A stretch of DNA of 64,000 nt from Adiantum capillus-veneris (lineage: Eukaryota; Streptophyta; Polypodiopsida; Polypodiales; Pteridaceae). The stretch is taken from positions 12,142,412-12,206,411 of the forward strand of contig CM043965.1 of assembly GCA_014529385.2 (NCBI GenBank), read 5' to 3'. A program made the translations under genes and the position numbers. Shown here one piece after another: positions 44,428 to 56,775 of the stretch. The notes beneath the pieces were generated by a model that was not told the origin of the DNA, did no database searches, and saw only the letters and a program-made list of their open reading frames with translations. Every line of letters begins with the position of its first letter. The first letter of the stretch is position 1.

Positions 44428-46098
44428 ACTTAGTCAATGTCACTTAACAGGAGCTCTTGAAGACCAAATACGTACTGATGCACATCAAAGATCAACATGA
44501 ACAAGCAATAAAGATTGGAGTTACACATTTTTCACATTTTCCTAAAATGGTCATGTATTGTAAATTCCTGATTTATTTCAAGCCATTGTAATATTTCGAA
44601 TGTGTTACGAGCTCAATGGGAGTTCCAAGCTGTAAAGAATAGTTCAGTTATTGTGCCTAGGTAGCAGATTCAGTAAGTGATGGAACCCTAAAGGCCTTGG
44701 GAACCCAGACATTGCATATTTTTACCCTAGGTTGATTAACACCAATCAATGATTCATTCTCTCTCACTATGTCTCTCTCATGCTTCTTATGATTTCCTAT
44801 GATGCTTAGAATAACTAGATCTTAACTAATTAATCCCTCTCTAATCTTGTGTGATTGCCCTCTTTTGCTTGTGTGTGCATGTAGATTTGATTGGAGTGTG
44901 GTGCTCAATAGATCTATGTATGTGTGCTTGCGATTAGTGTGTCACATGATAGGATTAGTGTTATGTGAATCTTGCAATCGTAGTGTGTGTGATTGGGTTG
45001 ATTGGAGGTGAAGAGAAGTGGATGTGGAGATTGCCCTTCATTGTGTCTTAGCTCCTCCATAGGCCGAGAATCTCACCTCGTAGAGTTAACCATTTGCATT
45101 GCCACGATTAGCTCACTAACCGTGTGAGACCCTAGCCGGGTAGCTCATCCCTCCGTGTTGACAATTTTGTTGGTCATTGGAGCTATTGCAACGATGGAAC
45201 CCCCATAGCGGTGCAAAATGTTACGGGTTCCATTGTTGCAATAGCTCCAATGACCAACAAAACTATCAACACGGAGGGACGAGCTACTCGGCTAGGGCAT
45301 GAAAATGGTTAACTCTATGAGGTGAGCTTCTCGGTCTATGGAGGAGCTTAGCCACAATGAAGGGCAATCTCCACATCCACTTCTCTTCACCTCCAACCAA
45401 GCCAATCACACACACTACGATGGCAAGATGCACACAACACTAATCCTATCATGCAACACACTAATCGCAAGCACACACACATAGATCTATCAAGCACCAC
45501 ATTCCAATCAAATCTACATGCACACACAAGAAAAAGAGGGAAATCACACAAGAATAGAGAGGGATTAACCACTAATTAGTTAAGATCTAGTTAATCTAAG
45601 CATCATAGGCAATCATAAGAAGCATGAGAGGCATAGTGAGAGAGAATGAATCATTGATTGGTGTTAATCAAGTCTCATGGGCAAGGAGAAGCTCAAGGAC
45701 TCCATAGCCATACACCTCAAGAGCTCTCACCAAAGAGTGCTCTCAACAAATGAGCATGAGAACCCTAATTTCCTTTACACATTGCCTTATGTAACTAGGG
45801 TAAAAATATGCAATGTCTGGGCACCCAAGGCGTTTAGGGCTCCATCACTTATTGAATCTGAAACCTAGGCACAATAGCTGACCTATTCTTTACAGCTTGG
45901 AACTCCCATTGAGCCCGTAACACATTAGAAATATTACAATGGCTTGAAATAAATTGGGAATTTATAATACGTGACCATTTTGGGAAAACATGACAAAAGT
46001 GTAACTCCAATCTTTACTGCTTTTTCATGCTGATCTTTGATGTGTATCTCTATGTCTTCGGTCTTCAGCAACTCCTGTTACCTGACGTTGACTCAATT
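44428..46098. repeat. Large inverted repeat (arms about 780-870 bp)
   Basis: The left arm (about 44428-45205) and right arm (about 45222-46098) are reverse complements with moderate divergence. Landmarks: CAGGAGCTCTTGAAGACC versus GGTCTTCAGCAACTCCTG at the outside; ATTGCATATTTTTACCCTA and its complement midway; GTTGGTCATTGGAGCTATTG and its complement around a ~16-nt centre near 45213. The right arm has about 110 bp (45665-45780) absent from the left. Frames inside are not genes. Confidence 0.88.
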
Positions 46099-46108
46099 AA
46101 TAGTACAG

Positions 46109-47989
46109 CCTCATGTATTTAAAATGTCAATTAAGGGACCAGGCAGTAGAGTTGATTTGGTGAATCAGATGCGCCTTGGAGGTAATTTAGAGAAAATGTG
46201 GGTGCACTTTGATCATGTTCACCGTGTACAAGGATGGACAACTATGGCAGCGCATGTCTATGACCCTTACATACGAGAGCTTATCACCATTGCAACTGTC
46301 GAGTCTAGCGTGGAAAATGAATATGCTCAGATTGAATTCTGGAAGATGCTGAACAATGTGGTTAAGGAACAGGGTTTTGATAAGCCAGAGCTCAGGGGTT
46401 TTATGCTAGATGAAGCAAGTGCTAGTTGGATTGTTGTGCGTACTGTTTATTTTGGAGGAGCAAAGAAGTCTATTCCAAACAAAGAGAGATCATGTTTGTT
46501 TCATCGGGAGCAAAGTATGGTTCGACATAATATCAAGTGCATCTGTCCAGCATTTCAAGAGGAGCACAAGATTTTGTGCCACAAATGGAGAACTTCACCT
46601 ACAGAGAATATGGCTGAGCATTGTAAGGGAGAGATTAAAAGATTTTGAAAAACAGGAATGGCCATTGAAGGGGAGATTGGTTCATTGGAGACATGGTTGG
46701 CTTGGTGGGATGTACGAGTGCCTCATTGGGGGGAAAGATTTGTATCACAAGATGCTACAGGAATCTTTGTCCCTAACACAAACTTGTCTGAGTCAAAACA
46801 TGCTAGTACGCGTGCCTCTATTGGTTATAAGGATCACATAAATTTGTATGAGGTAGCATGTGCAGATATGGTTAGTTGTGCTTCAAAGTGTGAAATATAA
46901 TGCCTATTTGATAGGGTTTGGGATCTCCATTGGTCCGGACATTAAAGACTTGACAGAGTGCTTCACAAACCGACCTTCATTTACTTCAGTGGCAGGAGGA
47001 AAGAAACTAGTTGACCTCACAAATTGTTCAATGCATGAAATGGGTGTCAATAGTCCTAAAATGAATAGAAATATAGTCCAAGAAAAGAGTATTAGAAAAA
47101 AGAGGCCAATTTTTGTTGATGCAAATTTTTTCTTGGAGGAGGATAGCCATAGGCCAAAGTATATTACAATGACAACTTCAATTGGTGGGCTTCAGGACCA
47201 AAAAAAACTTCAAGGGATGTCCCATATCCCAAAGTAGATGTAGAAAAGTCAATCTGGGAAATAAGGAGAATAGAACCTGGGAAAAAGATGAATTGTTTTG
47301 GTGTGGTGTCAAAATATGGAGACTCGATGTGGGCGGCTCATTAAATATTGTTCAATGGATACCAAAATAGGGGTGCCAACTCCCTGTTTTTGGGGTCGTA
47401 GAAAATATCCTCCATCTGGTTCACAATAGGGAGGCCTCGTGGAATGGTTCATTTGGTTTTGTAACTCCAATAAAATGCACACCTATAAGGTTCACTAATA
47501 GTTGAAGGGCCGCCAGGTCTAGCTCCTGGTGTTTAAGTGGTCGCAGAGGGCACAAATTTGCAACCTCAAGAGGTAACACAATTGCAAGCCAATGGTTATG
47601 TTTTGCAAGCAGGAGTGACATCAGCAACAAGAATTCATGAAATAGTTCCATTGAACCAAAGAGTTGCTAGCAGCATCCATCCCAAATTTAGAGATGGAAA
47701 GATTGTGAAATGGAGATGAGGATTAACAAAGGAGTTTCATGGCAAAATTGAAGTGGGTAGAACCATGGAAGCAGAGTTAGTGGGAGAGGTCATTGTGGTT
47801 TACAATGAAACACATGTTGTCTATGTTAAGACTGTGGGGTCAAGTGGAAAGGGAGTGACATACTCTGTGACATTGTCAGATTTTCCTAGATGTACTTGTA
47901 AGGATTTTCAAAACCAAGAAAGCAAGTGCCTTGTGTATATGCCATGCAAAGCATATTTAGTTCATATTTTTGCAAGTACTTGGCCTTGA
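46109..47989 (+). pseudogene. Mutator-like transposase relic with SWIM-like motif
   Basis: 203 codons to 46648, then the same frame after a TGA, then shifts. DDE-like segment: GWTTMAAHVYDPYIRELITI, ATVESSVENEYAQIEFWKML, GFMLDEASASW and a CLFHREQSMVRHNIKC step matching the C/H step of MULE transposases. Next is WLAWWDVRVPHWGERFV. At 47881-47972, FPRCTCKDFQNQ...YMPCKAYLVHIF resembles a SWIM finger (CxC...CxH) with the terminal His displaced. It directly follows the inverted repeat. It would be a cut-and-paste transposase if intact. Confidence 0.6.
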
Positions 47990-48740
47990 CCCTTATGCTC
48001 ATGAGTTCATGTATCAGACTGTTCTAATAAAATTGGAGTTAGTCCAAGCACTTGGAGGTTCAAGGGTGTTGATGTAGCCTTAAAGGCTTGTTAACCTTGC
48101 AATGGTTTTGAGTACTTTTCTGGGTGATATGTGCTTATGGGTATTAACTTTTGCCCCAAATATTCTCGTGTGGCAGTATTTTGTTTGTTGCACTCTCCAT
48201 TTTTCTTTGTGGATGTGATACACCTTTTTGGTTAATTTCAATGTTGATGGAAGGTTTTTGGCATGTGTTAGTGATAAAACAATATAAAGTTTATTTTTAT
48301 AGGTAAAGAAACTATCCCGGGTAGGTCACCTAATAAAAATGTAACCTATCACGTGAGTTCAACAGAAGGGTATTTAAAGTTCTTAAAACTTACAGAAATA
48401 TATATACAAAAGAGTATTATTTTTTCAAATTTGAAAAAAACTTACATATTTTAAAAGAAAAGGGTACATTATATTCTTAACAAAACTCACAGATAATGGG
48501 TTCTACAAACATGTCTTGAACGCACGTGATATGGTAGTTTTACACATAGTGACCCCCCCGAGGAAACTATGTAGGGAGTGTCTCTAACCAATAAAAGTCC
48601 AAGATATATACAGCTAATATATTGCACAAGGATATAAAAAAACATTGTAAGTTTTGCAAAGTTTATGGTTTGCTCAATTTTTTGTCAAAAAAAATTATAA
48701 GTTTTGCTCGGTTGATGGTTTGCTCAATTTTATTGGCTCG
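47990..48740. other. AT-rich spacer with a short direct repeat
   Basis: No gene. A 36-bp imperfect direct repeat (TAAGTTTTGC...GATGGTTTGCTCAATTTT) lies at about 48647-48683 and 48698-48733. Confidence 0.6.
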
Positions 48741-48744
48741 GATT

Positions 48745-49145
48745 TTGGGATTCCCCCATGAAATCGATCAAGCAGCTCATTAATCCTTGGTATTGCAAAC
48801 TTATTTTTGACTATTACCTGGTTCAATCCATGATAATCAATACAAAGATGTAAAGTACCATCCTTCTTCCTACTAAAGAGAACATGGGTACTCCATGGAG
48901 AAACACTGGGTCGAATGAAGCCTTTTTCAAGGAGTTGCGCTAATTTCTCCTTGAGTAAGGTCTATGAGCAATTGGTTGAGCTCCTCGAGAGTAAGCTCTA
49001 TTGCATGATCTACATCATGCTTGGGTGGTATCTCTGAAATTTCTTCAGGAAATACATCACCAAATTCTGTTATCCACTCGGGTTTATGTGAATCTATCTT
49101 CTTGTCCTTAGGGTTGAGTTTTACTGGCATAAATCCTCTCATTCT
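48745..49145 (-). pseudogene. Ty3/gypsy reverse transcriptase, N-terminal part
   Basis: Minus strand: EWITEFGDVFPEEISEIPPK and HDVDHAIELTLE (the usual lead-in to gypsy RT), then after a frameshift [40 protein letters not shown] and PRINELLDR. It ends near 48750; the catalytic YxDD part, RNase H and integrase are missing, so the element is truncated here. This is a conventional gypsy element, distinct from the WxPK family. Confidence 0.88.
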
Positions 49146-49745
49146 TCCTACGACTCTTCATAAGTTTGGTAAAGTTCACTAGTCTGAGCTTAGGCTTTCC
49201 CCGCTTTCCAGTAACTGTAACTCTACAATGTGAGCATCATTGTGAGCATCATTGAGCATCATTGGCTTTAAGCCAATCCATTCCTGGAATTCTATCATAA
49301 ATTTATATGGGAAAGACTCTGAAGTTTGCAGAAGTATTTTGACCATCCAAAACAAAATTCAAGTTAAGCACTAAAGCAAAAGATCTAACCATGCCACCCG
49401 TAGCTAATTCTATTGTAAGATATGTATCAGGGTGGTGAGGCAAAATAAGGTTTTTGATGCACTCAGAAGATATGAAAGAACATCTACTCCTTTAATCAAT
49501 AAATATGGTAAAATGATTACCTTGATACTCCACTTGGGTTTGAATTACTAAAAATTGTTCATTCACTCCTTGATGTTCAATTGCATCATGAACATACACC
49601 TTTGCCTGATTTCCTTCACCTCTAGCCCTTTGAGCTCTGTTAACTTGAGGTCTTTCTTGAGGTCTTTGATTTCCTCCTCCTGTTGGATGAGGTTGATGAT
49701 TAATATTCTTGTTGTTGTTATTGCTGATAGGCGGTTCGAACAAAA
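49146..49745 (-). pseudogene. Ty3/gypsy retropepsin region
   Basis: Reads VQTQVEYQGNHFTIFID (the protease strand before the D-S/T-G position, here followed by TAA), then CSFISSECIKNLIL, HPDTYLTIELATGGMV and YKFMIEFQEWIGL. Same element and strand as the RT at 48745-49145. Confidence 0.7.
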
Positions 49746-50620
49746 GATGGGTTGCATGCTCTAAAATTTCCTTGGTTTTGAGGTTGTCTCTTGTTTTGGT
49801 TAATGTTTTGGTGATTCAAGTTCCTTTGAACTGCCGATGGTCTGGGTCTAAAATTTCCAAAGTTCCAATTCATATTGAAGTTTCTATGTTCATAATTGTC
49901 CACAAATTTTGTGAATCTTGAATTGTCAAATGGGCAATCCTTGGATTGATGACTAGGATCAAGAAAAGTGTAGCACAAATAATCCTCTCTAGCTTTCAAA
50001 CGTTATAAGTTCCCTCTTCTTTGCTGTGGATTTGCATATCTTTGCTCCTCTTCAAAACTAGGTCTTTTGATTTCACAAACATGAACAGGTTTTGGTTCCC
50101 ACTTTTTTGTAGTAGATAACTCTATTTCAATGGGTTTGTCTGCATCAAGGATGTCTGCAAAATTCGTAGGACGAAGACTCTGGAGTCTAATCTTCATAGG
50201 ATTATGTAACCCTGACACGAATCAAGCTACCTTGACCTCTTGAGTCATCCGTGTGCAGCATACTTGACAAGGGGGGTTAAGAAATGTTGATCATATGATA
50301 CCAGATCTCTGGCTCCTTGAGTATAGTCAAGAAACTCATTCATACGGTCTGAATGATAGACCTTGTTTTGTTAGTTCTTCTTAAGACGGGTCTTAAGATA
50401 ATCCCAAGCTGCAACATTAGGATCAACATTGTTTTTTGTGTAATAATCTCTCCACCAACGCTTGTCTATTTTCTCTAGTTTGAACTTAGCGATGATAGCT
50501 TTTTTCACTGTGGACAAATGAGCCAAGTCAAAGTAGTCATGCACTCAATCCAATCTTCCAGGTTGAGACTTGTGAAGCATAGAATCGATGTCTTTATCGA
50601 TGATGGTGAGTTGAGGAACA
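49746..50620 (-). pseudogene. Ty3/gypsy Gag with degenerate zinc knuckle
   Basis: SGLHNPMKIRLQSLRP and further upstream pieces (about 50220-50560) are typical of Gag C-terminal halves. A knuckle relic CYTFLDPSHQSKDC has the second Cys changed to Phe. An Asn/Gln-rich region follows. Multiple frameshifts. Confidence 0.7.
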
Positions 50621-50997
50621 ATAGGTGCATTTGCGTTAGTAGCATTTATATAACACAAAACTTTGGGTTTTCAAAAAGTAAATAGGAGAAAGAATATTAA
50701 ATTAATCCAATGTCTATAACACAAAACTTTGGGTTTTCAAAAGTCTATAAATGTCTCGAAAGCTTCTAATAAATCCTAATGGCCCTAACATAATGCACTC
50801 GATAATATCCATTGTGACATCCTTCTACCAATGGAGTATAGTTGTCCCATTCCTTGAGTATGTCTGATGGTTGACTCCAATAATCCTTTACGATCTTTGG
50901 CTAGAACATTTCTTTGCTGGCATGTGAGTCGTATCATTCCTGAGTAAGCAATTTGTTGATTACAGGTACTCCCATTTTGGTATGGATAATTGCATTT

Positions 50998-51218
50998 CTG
51001 TACTAAAGTAGTCATCGAAGAAAGCAGATTATTTTGTAAACACATCCGTTGTATCCCATCCCGTTGAGCTGTGTATATTTGCACGATCTGTATATTTGCA
51101 CTTATTGATATGGATAATTTCCTTCTTGTACCCGAAGTAGTCATTGAAGAAAGCATCTTATTTTGTAAACACATCCAGTGTGTCCCATCCCATTGAGTTG
51201 TGTATATTTGCACAATCT
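50998..51218 (-). repeat. 129-bp tandem repeat, in frame
   Basis: Two units about 129 bp apart (GTAGTCATCGAAGAAAGCA at 51008, GTAGTCATTGAAGAAAGCA at 51137). On the minus strand they lie in one 153-codon frame (51246-50785) as a 43-residue repeat containing VQIYT and MCLQN. Protein function unknown. Confidence 0.75.
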
Positions 51219-51359
51219 CCAAGGCATTGGGGTCTGCTGTAGGCATTGTATAAAATTTTTACATTGCGAGGATTCTAGATCAATGAATTCCCAAATAAGT
51301 CAAAGAATAACTTTCAAGGTACTCGACTATAGGAATATCGGTCATTGTTTTTCCAATGC

Positions 51360-51800
51360 TGTCCCCATACATTAAACATAACAATGTCAAAGCATCACAT
51401 ATCCATTACTAAAGGAAGTATGTTTCTGGCCACCCACGTTTCCTTTGTCTGTCTTAGGGTAAGTTCATAAGCATTTATGCACAAAATTTGATTAGTGACT
51501 ATAATCTCCGTTTCCAACATCGATTGTATCCACTCGATAGTCCCAACAGGTGAGGGTTTATGCTCAGGGGGTCTAAAATCGGGGTTCTTTGCAGCATAAT
51601 GATACCAAGCTCTGAAGGTATTTGGTACAATGAAATCTATAGACATCAACCTTTTCTTCTTTTCCCCGTTATGCGTGGTAGTGACAAGTCTTTGTACTTA
51701 CACTCCAGTTTGGAAATGCCCTCAATCATAAGGCGAGAGAGGATATCCACCCATATCTCTCGAGGTAAGATGTCAATCATCTACACACACATCCCATCAC
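51360..51800 (-). pseudogene. F-box-like gene fragment (tentative)
   Basis: MIDILPREIWVDILSRLMIE at about 51772 downwards resembles an F-box start (LPxExxxxILSRL). The next frame (51649-51395) has FIVPNTFRAWYHYAAKNPDF, reminiscent of the F-box C-terminal half. The two are out of frame; a GTAAGT at the end of the first could be a splice donor or the copy may be broken. It would be an SCF substrate adaptor if real. Confidence 0.35.
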
Positions 51801-52099
51801 TCAAGTTAATTAGATGATAAAACCAAGATTGAAACTCAATTATTATATCTTCAAAACAATATGTATTATATCAAAACCAATTTTTGATAACCGAAGAAGA
51901 CCCAAAAAGATACATAGTGTTTCTAAAGAGATACATAAATACGAAAGGGTCTAATGACCCACTTTTTGGTTCCTACAACTGGGGTTCTATCGTTATATTT
52001 GTTCACATCTCGAGTGTCAAAGTTTAGCACTTCAACTTGTGCACTAAAAGTCACGTCTTTGTTTCCGTACCATTCTTCCCCCCGTGATACATCCTTGGG

Positions 52100-52760
52100 T
52101 GATCATCCAATAAAGAAGTTTACATGAGAATGTCATTCATTTACATCATTTTTGTGGAAGTATCTACTCAAGTTTACTGCCATTGGTTGTGCTTGGGCAA
52201 AGTCACCAATGCACCTTGGTTTCTCGTAGTCATCAAAGGTAATGGTAACATTGTGAGGGTTATATTTGAGGATAGGTCCATAGACTCTATTAAACCAATC
52301 TTGGGGTACATAATAGAATTGGTTGCTAGCATTTAACTTCTTCCACACTCTGTATGACCTTCTCACAAAATCTGTATCTTTGGTTTAACATAAGGGTCTT
52401 GTTACTAAGTATGAGTTCACGACTCGGTATGTCCAAAAGAGAGCATAAGTTAAGGTAAAAAACGTATCCTTCCATTTTAATAACGTCTTCTTGGATCTTT
52501 TCCTTTACCCAAAGATGTGGGTTGGTCATAAGCCTATCAGGGACTCGTGTTCGACGTTCAGGATGAGCTTCAACTTATAACTCCCATGCTACGTAAGTGT
52601 TGGGGACAAGGTAATCTCTAGTCCCCTTTGAAACCCGAATTACTTCAATTCCCCAATGGAGACCAAATCTAGCCGCATAACTAAGAAATACTCTTTGTGC
52701 AAAGTCAATCGTGAGTTCATCTAGACAGTTTAGAAGATCCATCTAAAACAAGACAATGAG
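52100..52760 (-). pseudogene. Unrecognised host-gene-like coding fragment
   Basis: Minus-strand frames run from MDLLNCLDELTIDFAQRVFL (start at 52742) through VPNTYVAWEL, MTNPHLWVKEKIQEDVIKME and YVFYLNLCSLLDIPS. A frame change at about 52350 leads to NQFYYVPQDWFNRVYGPIL. Codon-like composition and a long order of protein-like segments suggest a real gene relic, perhaps with exons. I do not recognise the family. Confidence 0.4.
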
Positions 52761-54240
52761 AGACAGAGAACTTAGTATACATGTGAACCAAAATTGAGTC
52801 TACGCTTCTTTTACTCATCAAAGTTTGATTTTTATGACTTCATTACAATGTTATGGGTTTCTAGGAGCTAATTCTCTAAATATTCTTTTAACTTTCATAA
52901 CAAGGTAATTTCTCAGAGCTCCCACCGGACAACATGGTAGTTGTCTTCCAACTTTTCTTTTTGTGACTTTGGCAATTCTTAACAGTTGGGAACACATTGC
53001 CAAGTAGTAGAACATGTCTTCTAGGCCTAGCCATATTCTAAATTGAAGTAGCCTGAGGTTGGCAAACCAATCTCTTGGATTTTTGTCAATATAGATGAAA
53101 AATTAATACCATATTAGGTAAAGTGGGAAAATCCCAATTCCTAGATTGGACAACTTTCAATATATCATGTACAAGGTGTTGATGTTTTGTAGACTAAACA
53201 TTGGCTAAGAAAAATTATGGTTTTGGGTGGTTGCACGATCAAGAGACTAGTACATTGATTCCACTTTCATTGTTTATACTCTATTGTCCTACCTACAACT
53301 TATCTTAGCATGGAGACATTGGTTTGAAGTCCCACAACTTGTTCAAGCTAAGGTCAAATGGAATACTTGAATTTTTAGTTCAAGGTCCACCACTTGTCCA
53401 AGCTATCACCCATTAAGAAATAAACCCACTTGTGCATGACATCATAGCAACACACACCTCTGATCTAGAAATTCTTCACTTAAGGTGCAAGCCATTTATA
53501 AAACGTGTAGCATATGTCAATTGCAACATTTGAGGGCTAGTTTCAAGGTGCATTTGTCTAGGATAGGCTATGGACAAATACAAAGTCCACTTCTTATCTA
53601 AGCTACAGTTAGTGAAAGGGTAAGCAAACATGTTTAAATAAAAATGTCTCTAAGTACTTCTCCATTGCAACATAGAAGGTTTAATTTTAAGTTCAAGAAA
53701 TTAAGCTAAAAAATGAAATAACTACTACCCACAAGACAACATTAAATATGTTATTTTATACCAAATTAGAGAAGTTAACGCTAGAAGCATCCAATTATGC
53801 ATAGACCCTAATAAAGATATGCATGCATACATTGACATCTCAATAAATGCACTTAGACTCCATGGTTTCCCTCTCAGCATATTTTAGTTTCCAAAACTCT
53901 CTTACATGGAGGATGTAAAATAACCATTCTTGATTCAGACATTTTTCTACACAAACAAGGTCTCTCACACAATTCAAAGTCCATGATTTGTTTTCTCCCA
54001 ATGCAAACAACTAGACTTTATATTTTTCCTTTCAAAGACTTGTAGGCTCTAAAACTCTTTTATATGAAGGACACAAAAATAAATGTTTTAGGCAAACATG
54101 CGTGCCAAGACCAAGATATTTCTTGCACATCCATAAATTCTCCATTCCACACTTGTAAGGTTTATGTTGTTATCAAACATAAGTTTCTCCTAGGTACAAA
54201 TGGATGCAACCTTGAAATGTAATGATATAGAATTGCTTAA
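52761..54240. other. AT-rich intergenic DNA, no gene seen
   Basis: No long frames, repeats or motifs recognised. Confidence 0.6.
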
Positions 54241-54245
54241 GATTT

Positions 54246-54255
54246 AAAAAAAAAA

Positions 54256-54307
<52 letters not shown>
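54246..54307. repeat. Poly-A followed by (AT)n microsatellite
   Basis: About 12 A then about 48 bp of AT dinucleotides. Confidence 0.95.
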
Positions 54308-54308
<1 letters not shown>

Positions 54309-54339
54309 TGATGAAACACAGCCATAATCTAGTAAAATG

Positions 54340-54740
54340 AGTCCCCAGAAACAAGGTGCAATATAGAACTACATTGAAATCTCCCTAGACTTGAATGCAC
54401 TCTAGTAAGCTAGTGAACTTCCCTTAGAATAGGATATAGTTCATCGACACATTTTTGTTCTTAACGAGGATGCTTTGTCATTACATTGAATTCTCCTTGT
54501 AATTGGATACAATCTAGTAATACATGGAAGTCCTCTTAGAGAAGAGTGCACTCCACTACAAGTTCCTTAGAACAGAGCACGATCCATCACATAGGATTCT
54601 CCTTATAATAGCATACATTGGAGTAATACGTGGAGGTTCCCTTAGAGAACTCCGTGTACAAATAATTTTGTTTATAATAGGATATCCAGTAGAATACATG
54701 CAAGTCCCCTTAGAGTAGGGTGCACTCCATGCAAGTATTC
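54340..54740. repeat. Degenerate tandem repeat
   Basis: Loose units share CCTTAGA(A/G)TAGG, ATACA(T)GC/GG AAGTCCC and GTGCACTCCA. Period roughly 90-120 bp and irregular. Non-coding. Confidence 0.6.
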
Positions 54741-55017
54741 ATTAAAAATAACCTTTGAATTACATAGTAATACAAATACACATCATACTAAAAGGACATC
54801 ATCTAGCCATGAAAAGGATCATTGTCAACTTTCTTTAATGTTATCACCTTGACACATACACATGTTATCACCTTGACACGTACACATGGAGGACATGATT
54901 TGTCTCAAGATCACTATACTGATTTACAATTGTGTTACGGGTATAATCTCTCTTATCTCTTGCATACAACCATCCAAGTAACCATGGAATAATTGTTTCT
55001 TGCAAAAATCTTTGAAG

Positions 55018-55640
55018 CTATGGTGTTTGCCTCCATATCTTTGGAAATAAAAGATATGTTCTTGGCATATTCACATCATCTGCATCCAAGTCCTCAAACA
55101 TCTTCCAAATATTTCTCAAGTTTTTATGATAAACCCTTCTAAATCCTAACATGATGTTTGGATTTTGGCAACACTTGTTACTCATAAAGATCTTGAACTT
55201 GCTATATTGCTTTGAGAAACATTTTTGTGTGATGTGTTTCACTCTTGTTAGGTTATAGCAACTCCATATCCACAGCTCAAAGTATTCACCACAGAAATCC
55301 AAAAACATTTTTGTGCGCATGATAAACTTCATCTTTGTCCTCCACAAGATGCATGCGTTGAGTCCAAGATGGCATAGAATCTCCATGTTTTGTTTCAACT
55401 GTCTTCAAAAGCATTCCTTCAAGGTCCAAAACAAGCACTCTTTTGATATTCTTGACAGGAAGTGGCAGGTGACAAGGAGGTGATTGATATATACGACAAG
55501 GCCTTGGATGAGGCTGGTTGGGTGCTTCAAAACCTTCTTTCAAATCATGCATATAGATAGTCGACCCACTTTCTTGTAGTGATGACTCTGCAACCAACTG
55601 AAAAACAAGAAATTTATTATGTTTCAAAGAATACAAATAG
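55018..55640 (-). pseudogene. FCP1/NIF-type HAD phosphatase-like fragment
   Basis: The first frame (55636-55286) reads VKNIKRVLVLDLEGMLLKTV, matching the first motif of plant FCP1-homology proteins (VLDLDGTLL / VLDLNGLLL) with DLEGM. A frameshift near 55320 leads to TKMFLDFCGEYFELWIWSCY, NLTRVKHITQKCF and RNIWKMFEDLD, the core of the NIF domain. The late 'NTLLIDD' motif is RTYLLFP. Family known function: Ser/Thr phosphatase. Catalytic residues are degraded and the frame is broken, so this is probably a pseudogene. Confidence 0.65.
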
Positions 55641-55796
55641 TTTCTACATTTTCTACACTATGGCATTACTAGATGCCAAAGTCCATCTTCAACTTAATCA
55701 TTGCTGTAAAGAAATACTAATTGAAAACAATACAAAGCTTCACCATTTCTCCAAGCTATGCTTCTTTGAAGCATGGTGAAAAGTAGGGTCTACGAG

Positions 55797-56755
55797 TGTT
55801 GACCGCGCTGGGTCAACAACATAACATAACTCAAGTTTTGTACCAAAGTCTTATCTTTTGCGAGTTATGAAATGCTGTGGATTATGGCTATAAACGTCAT
55901 TTGTAATGAGTAGTTATTCTAGTTTCAGAAGCCGGGGTGCAATGGCACTTCCAGATTGTAAATACAAAGCCATTTGACCCTTTCAACCCCATTTTTGGTT
56001 AAACCTAAGGTAGCCTTAGTATATAAGGTACCTAGGTCATTTTGTAAGGGGAGACTTTCATCATAATCAAAACTTTAGCGCTGCCGTCTACTGTCTGTGA
56101 GAGAGAAAGAGAGTGAGCGTGAGCTTTATCCTCTAGATACGCCCGGCTCGCTCAACACATTGGAGATCCGACTGCACCATTGATGTAGGCTTGAGGAGAG
56201 CTACGCGACAATGCCAAGCATTCCGCACGAGATGAAGTGGACACGCCAACGCATCTACGAGCTATTTGTGGCCGTAAGTGTATCAAACGATGTCTGTTTT
56301 CTGCGTACTAGTAGTCTATAGAATCGTGGCAACATAATCTAAGCATAGGTACTCATAAATTTCAGTTTCGAGCATTTTCAAAATTCTGCTCTGTCATCCT
56401 ATGCATTTTCCGTAGATGGGTTTAGAGTGAGGGTTTTGAGTGTAGAAGCTTAGGGACAGGTGTATCCTAGTGAGGGGATGGTGTTCCTTAAGTTTCGTAC
56501 GAATCTGGCATGATTAGGTGAGTTACCTTCCGTATGTGTGTATGTGGCTAGGTGGTGTAGTTGAGAGCAGTGAGGTTCTTGATTGTGGTTTAGTTGGCCT
56601 TCCAGAGTATTGTATGTGTAGGATGGTCTCAGCCTAACAAGCTAAAGAGATTTCCTCCGTGTGCCTATCGTGTCATCTGTGTCCTCGATTGACATTATGT
56701 TGATCTAGGTAGTGTTTGCATGCACTTCATGGGTGTGTGAGTCGCTTTCGCAGCA
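55797..56755 (+). repeat. 5' LTR of the right-hand element
   Basis: Boundaries: TGTTGACCGCGCTGGG at the left, by analogy with the TGTT starts of the other LTRs; ...TTTCGCAGCA at the right, one base before the PBS. TATATAAG at 56020-56027 gives the promoter. The right boundary is firm. The left boundary and target duplication cannot be verified because the second LTR is outside the window. Confidence 0.75.
56020..56027 (+). promoter_or_regulatory. TATA box of the right-hand 5' LTR
   Basis: TATATAAG about 220 bp into the LTR, comparable in position to the outer element's TATATAAT. Confidence 0.65.
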
Positions 56756-56756
56756 T

Positions 56757-56775
56757 TGGCGCCGTTGCGGGGGAC
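56757..56775 (+). other. Primer-binding site of the right-hand element
   Basis: TGGCGCCGTTGCGGGGGAC: the first 12 nt match the complement of plant tRNA-Asp (TGGCGCCGTTGCCGGGG) exactly, and one of the first 17 differs. Single T spacer after the LTR, as in the outer element. Confidence 0.92.
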
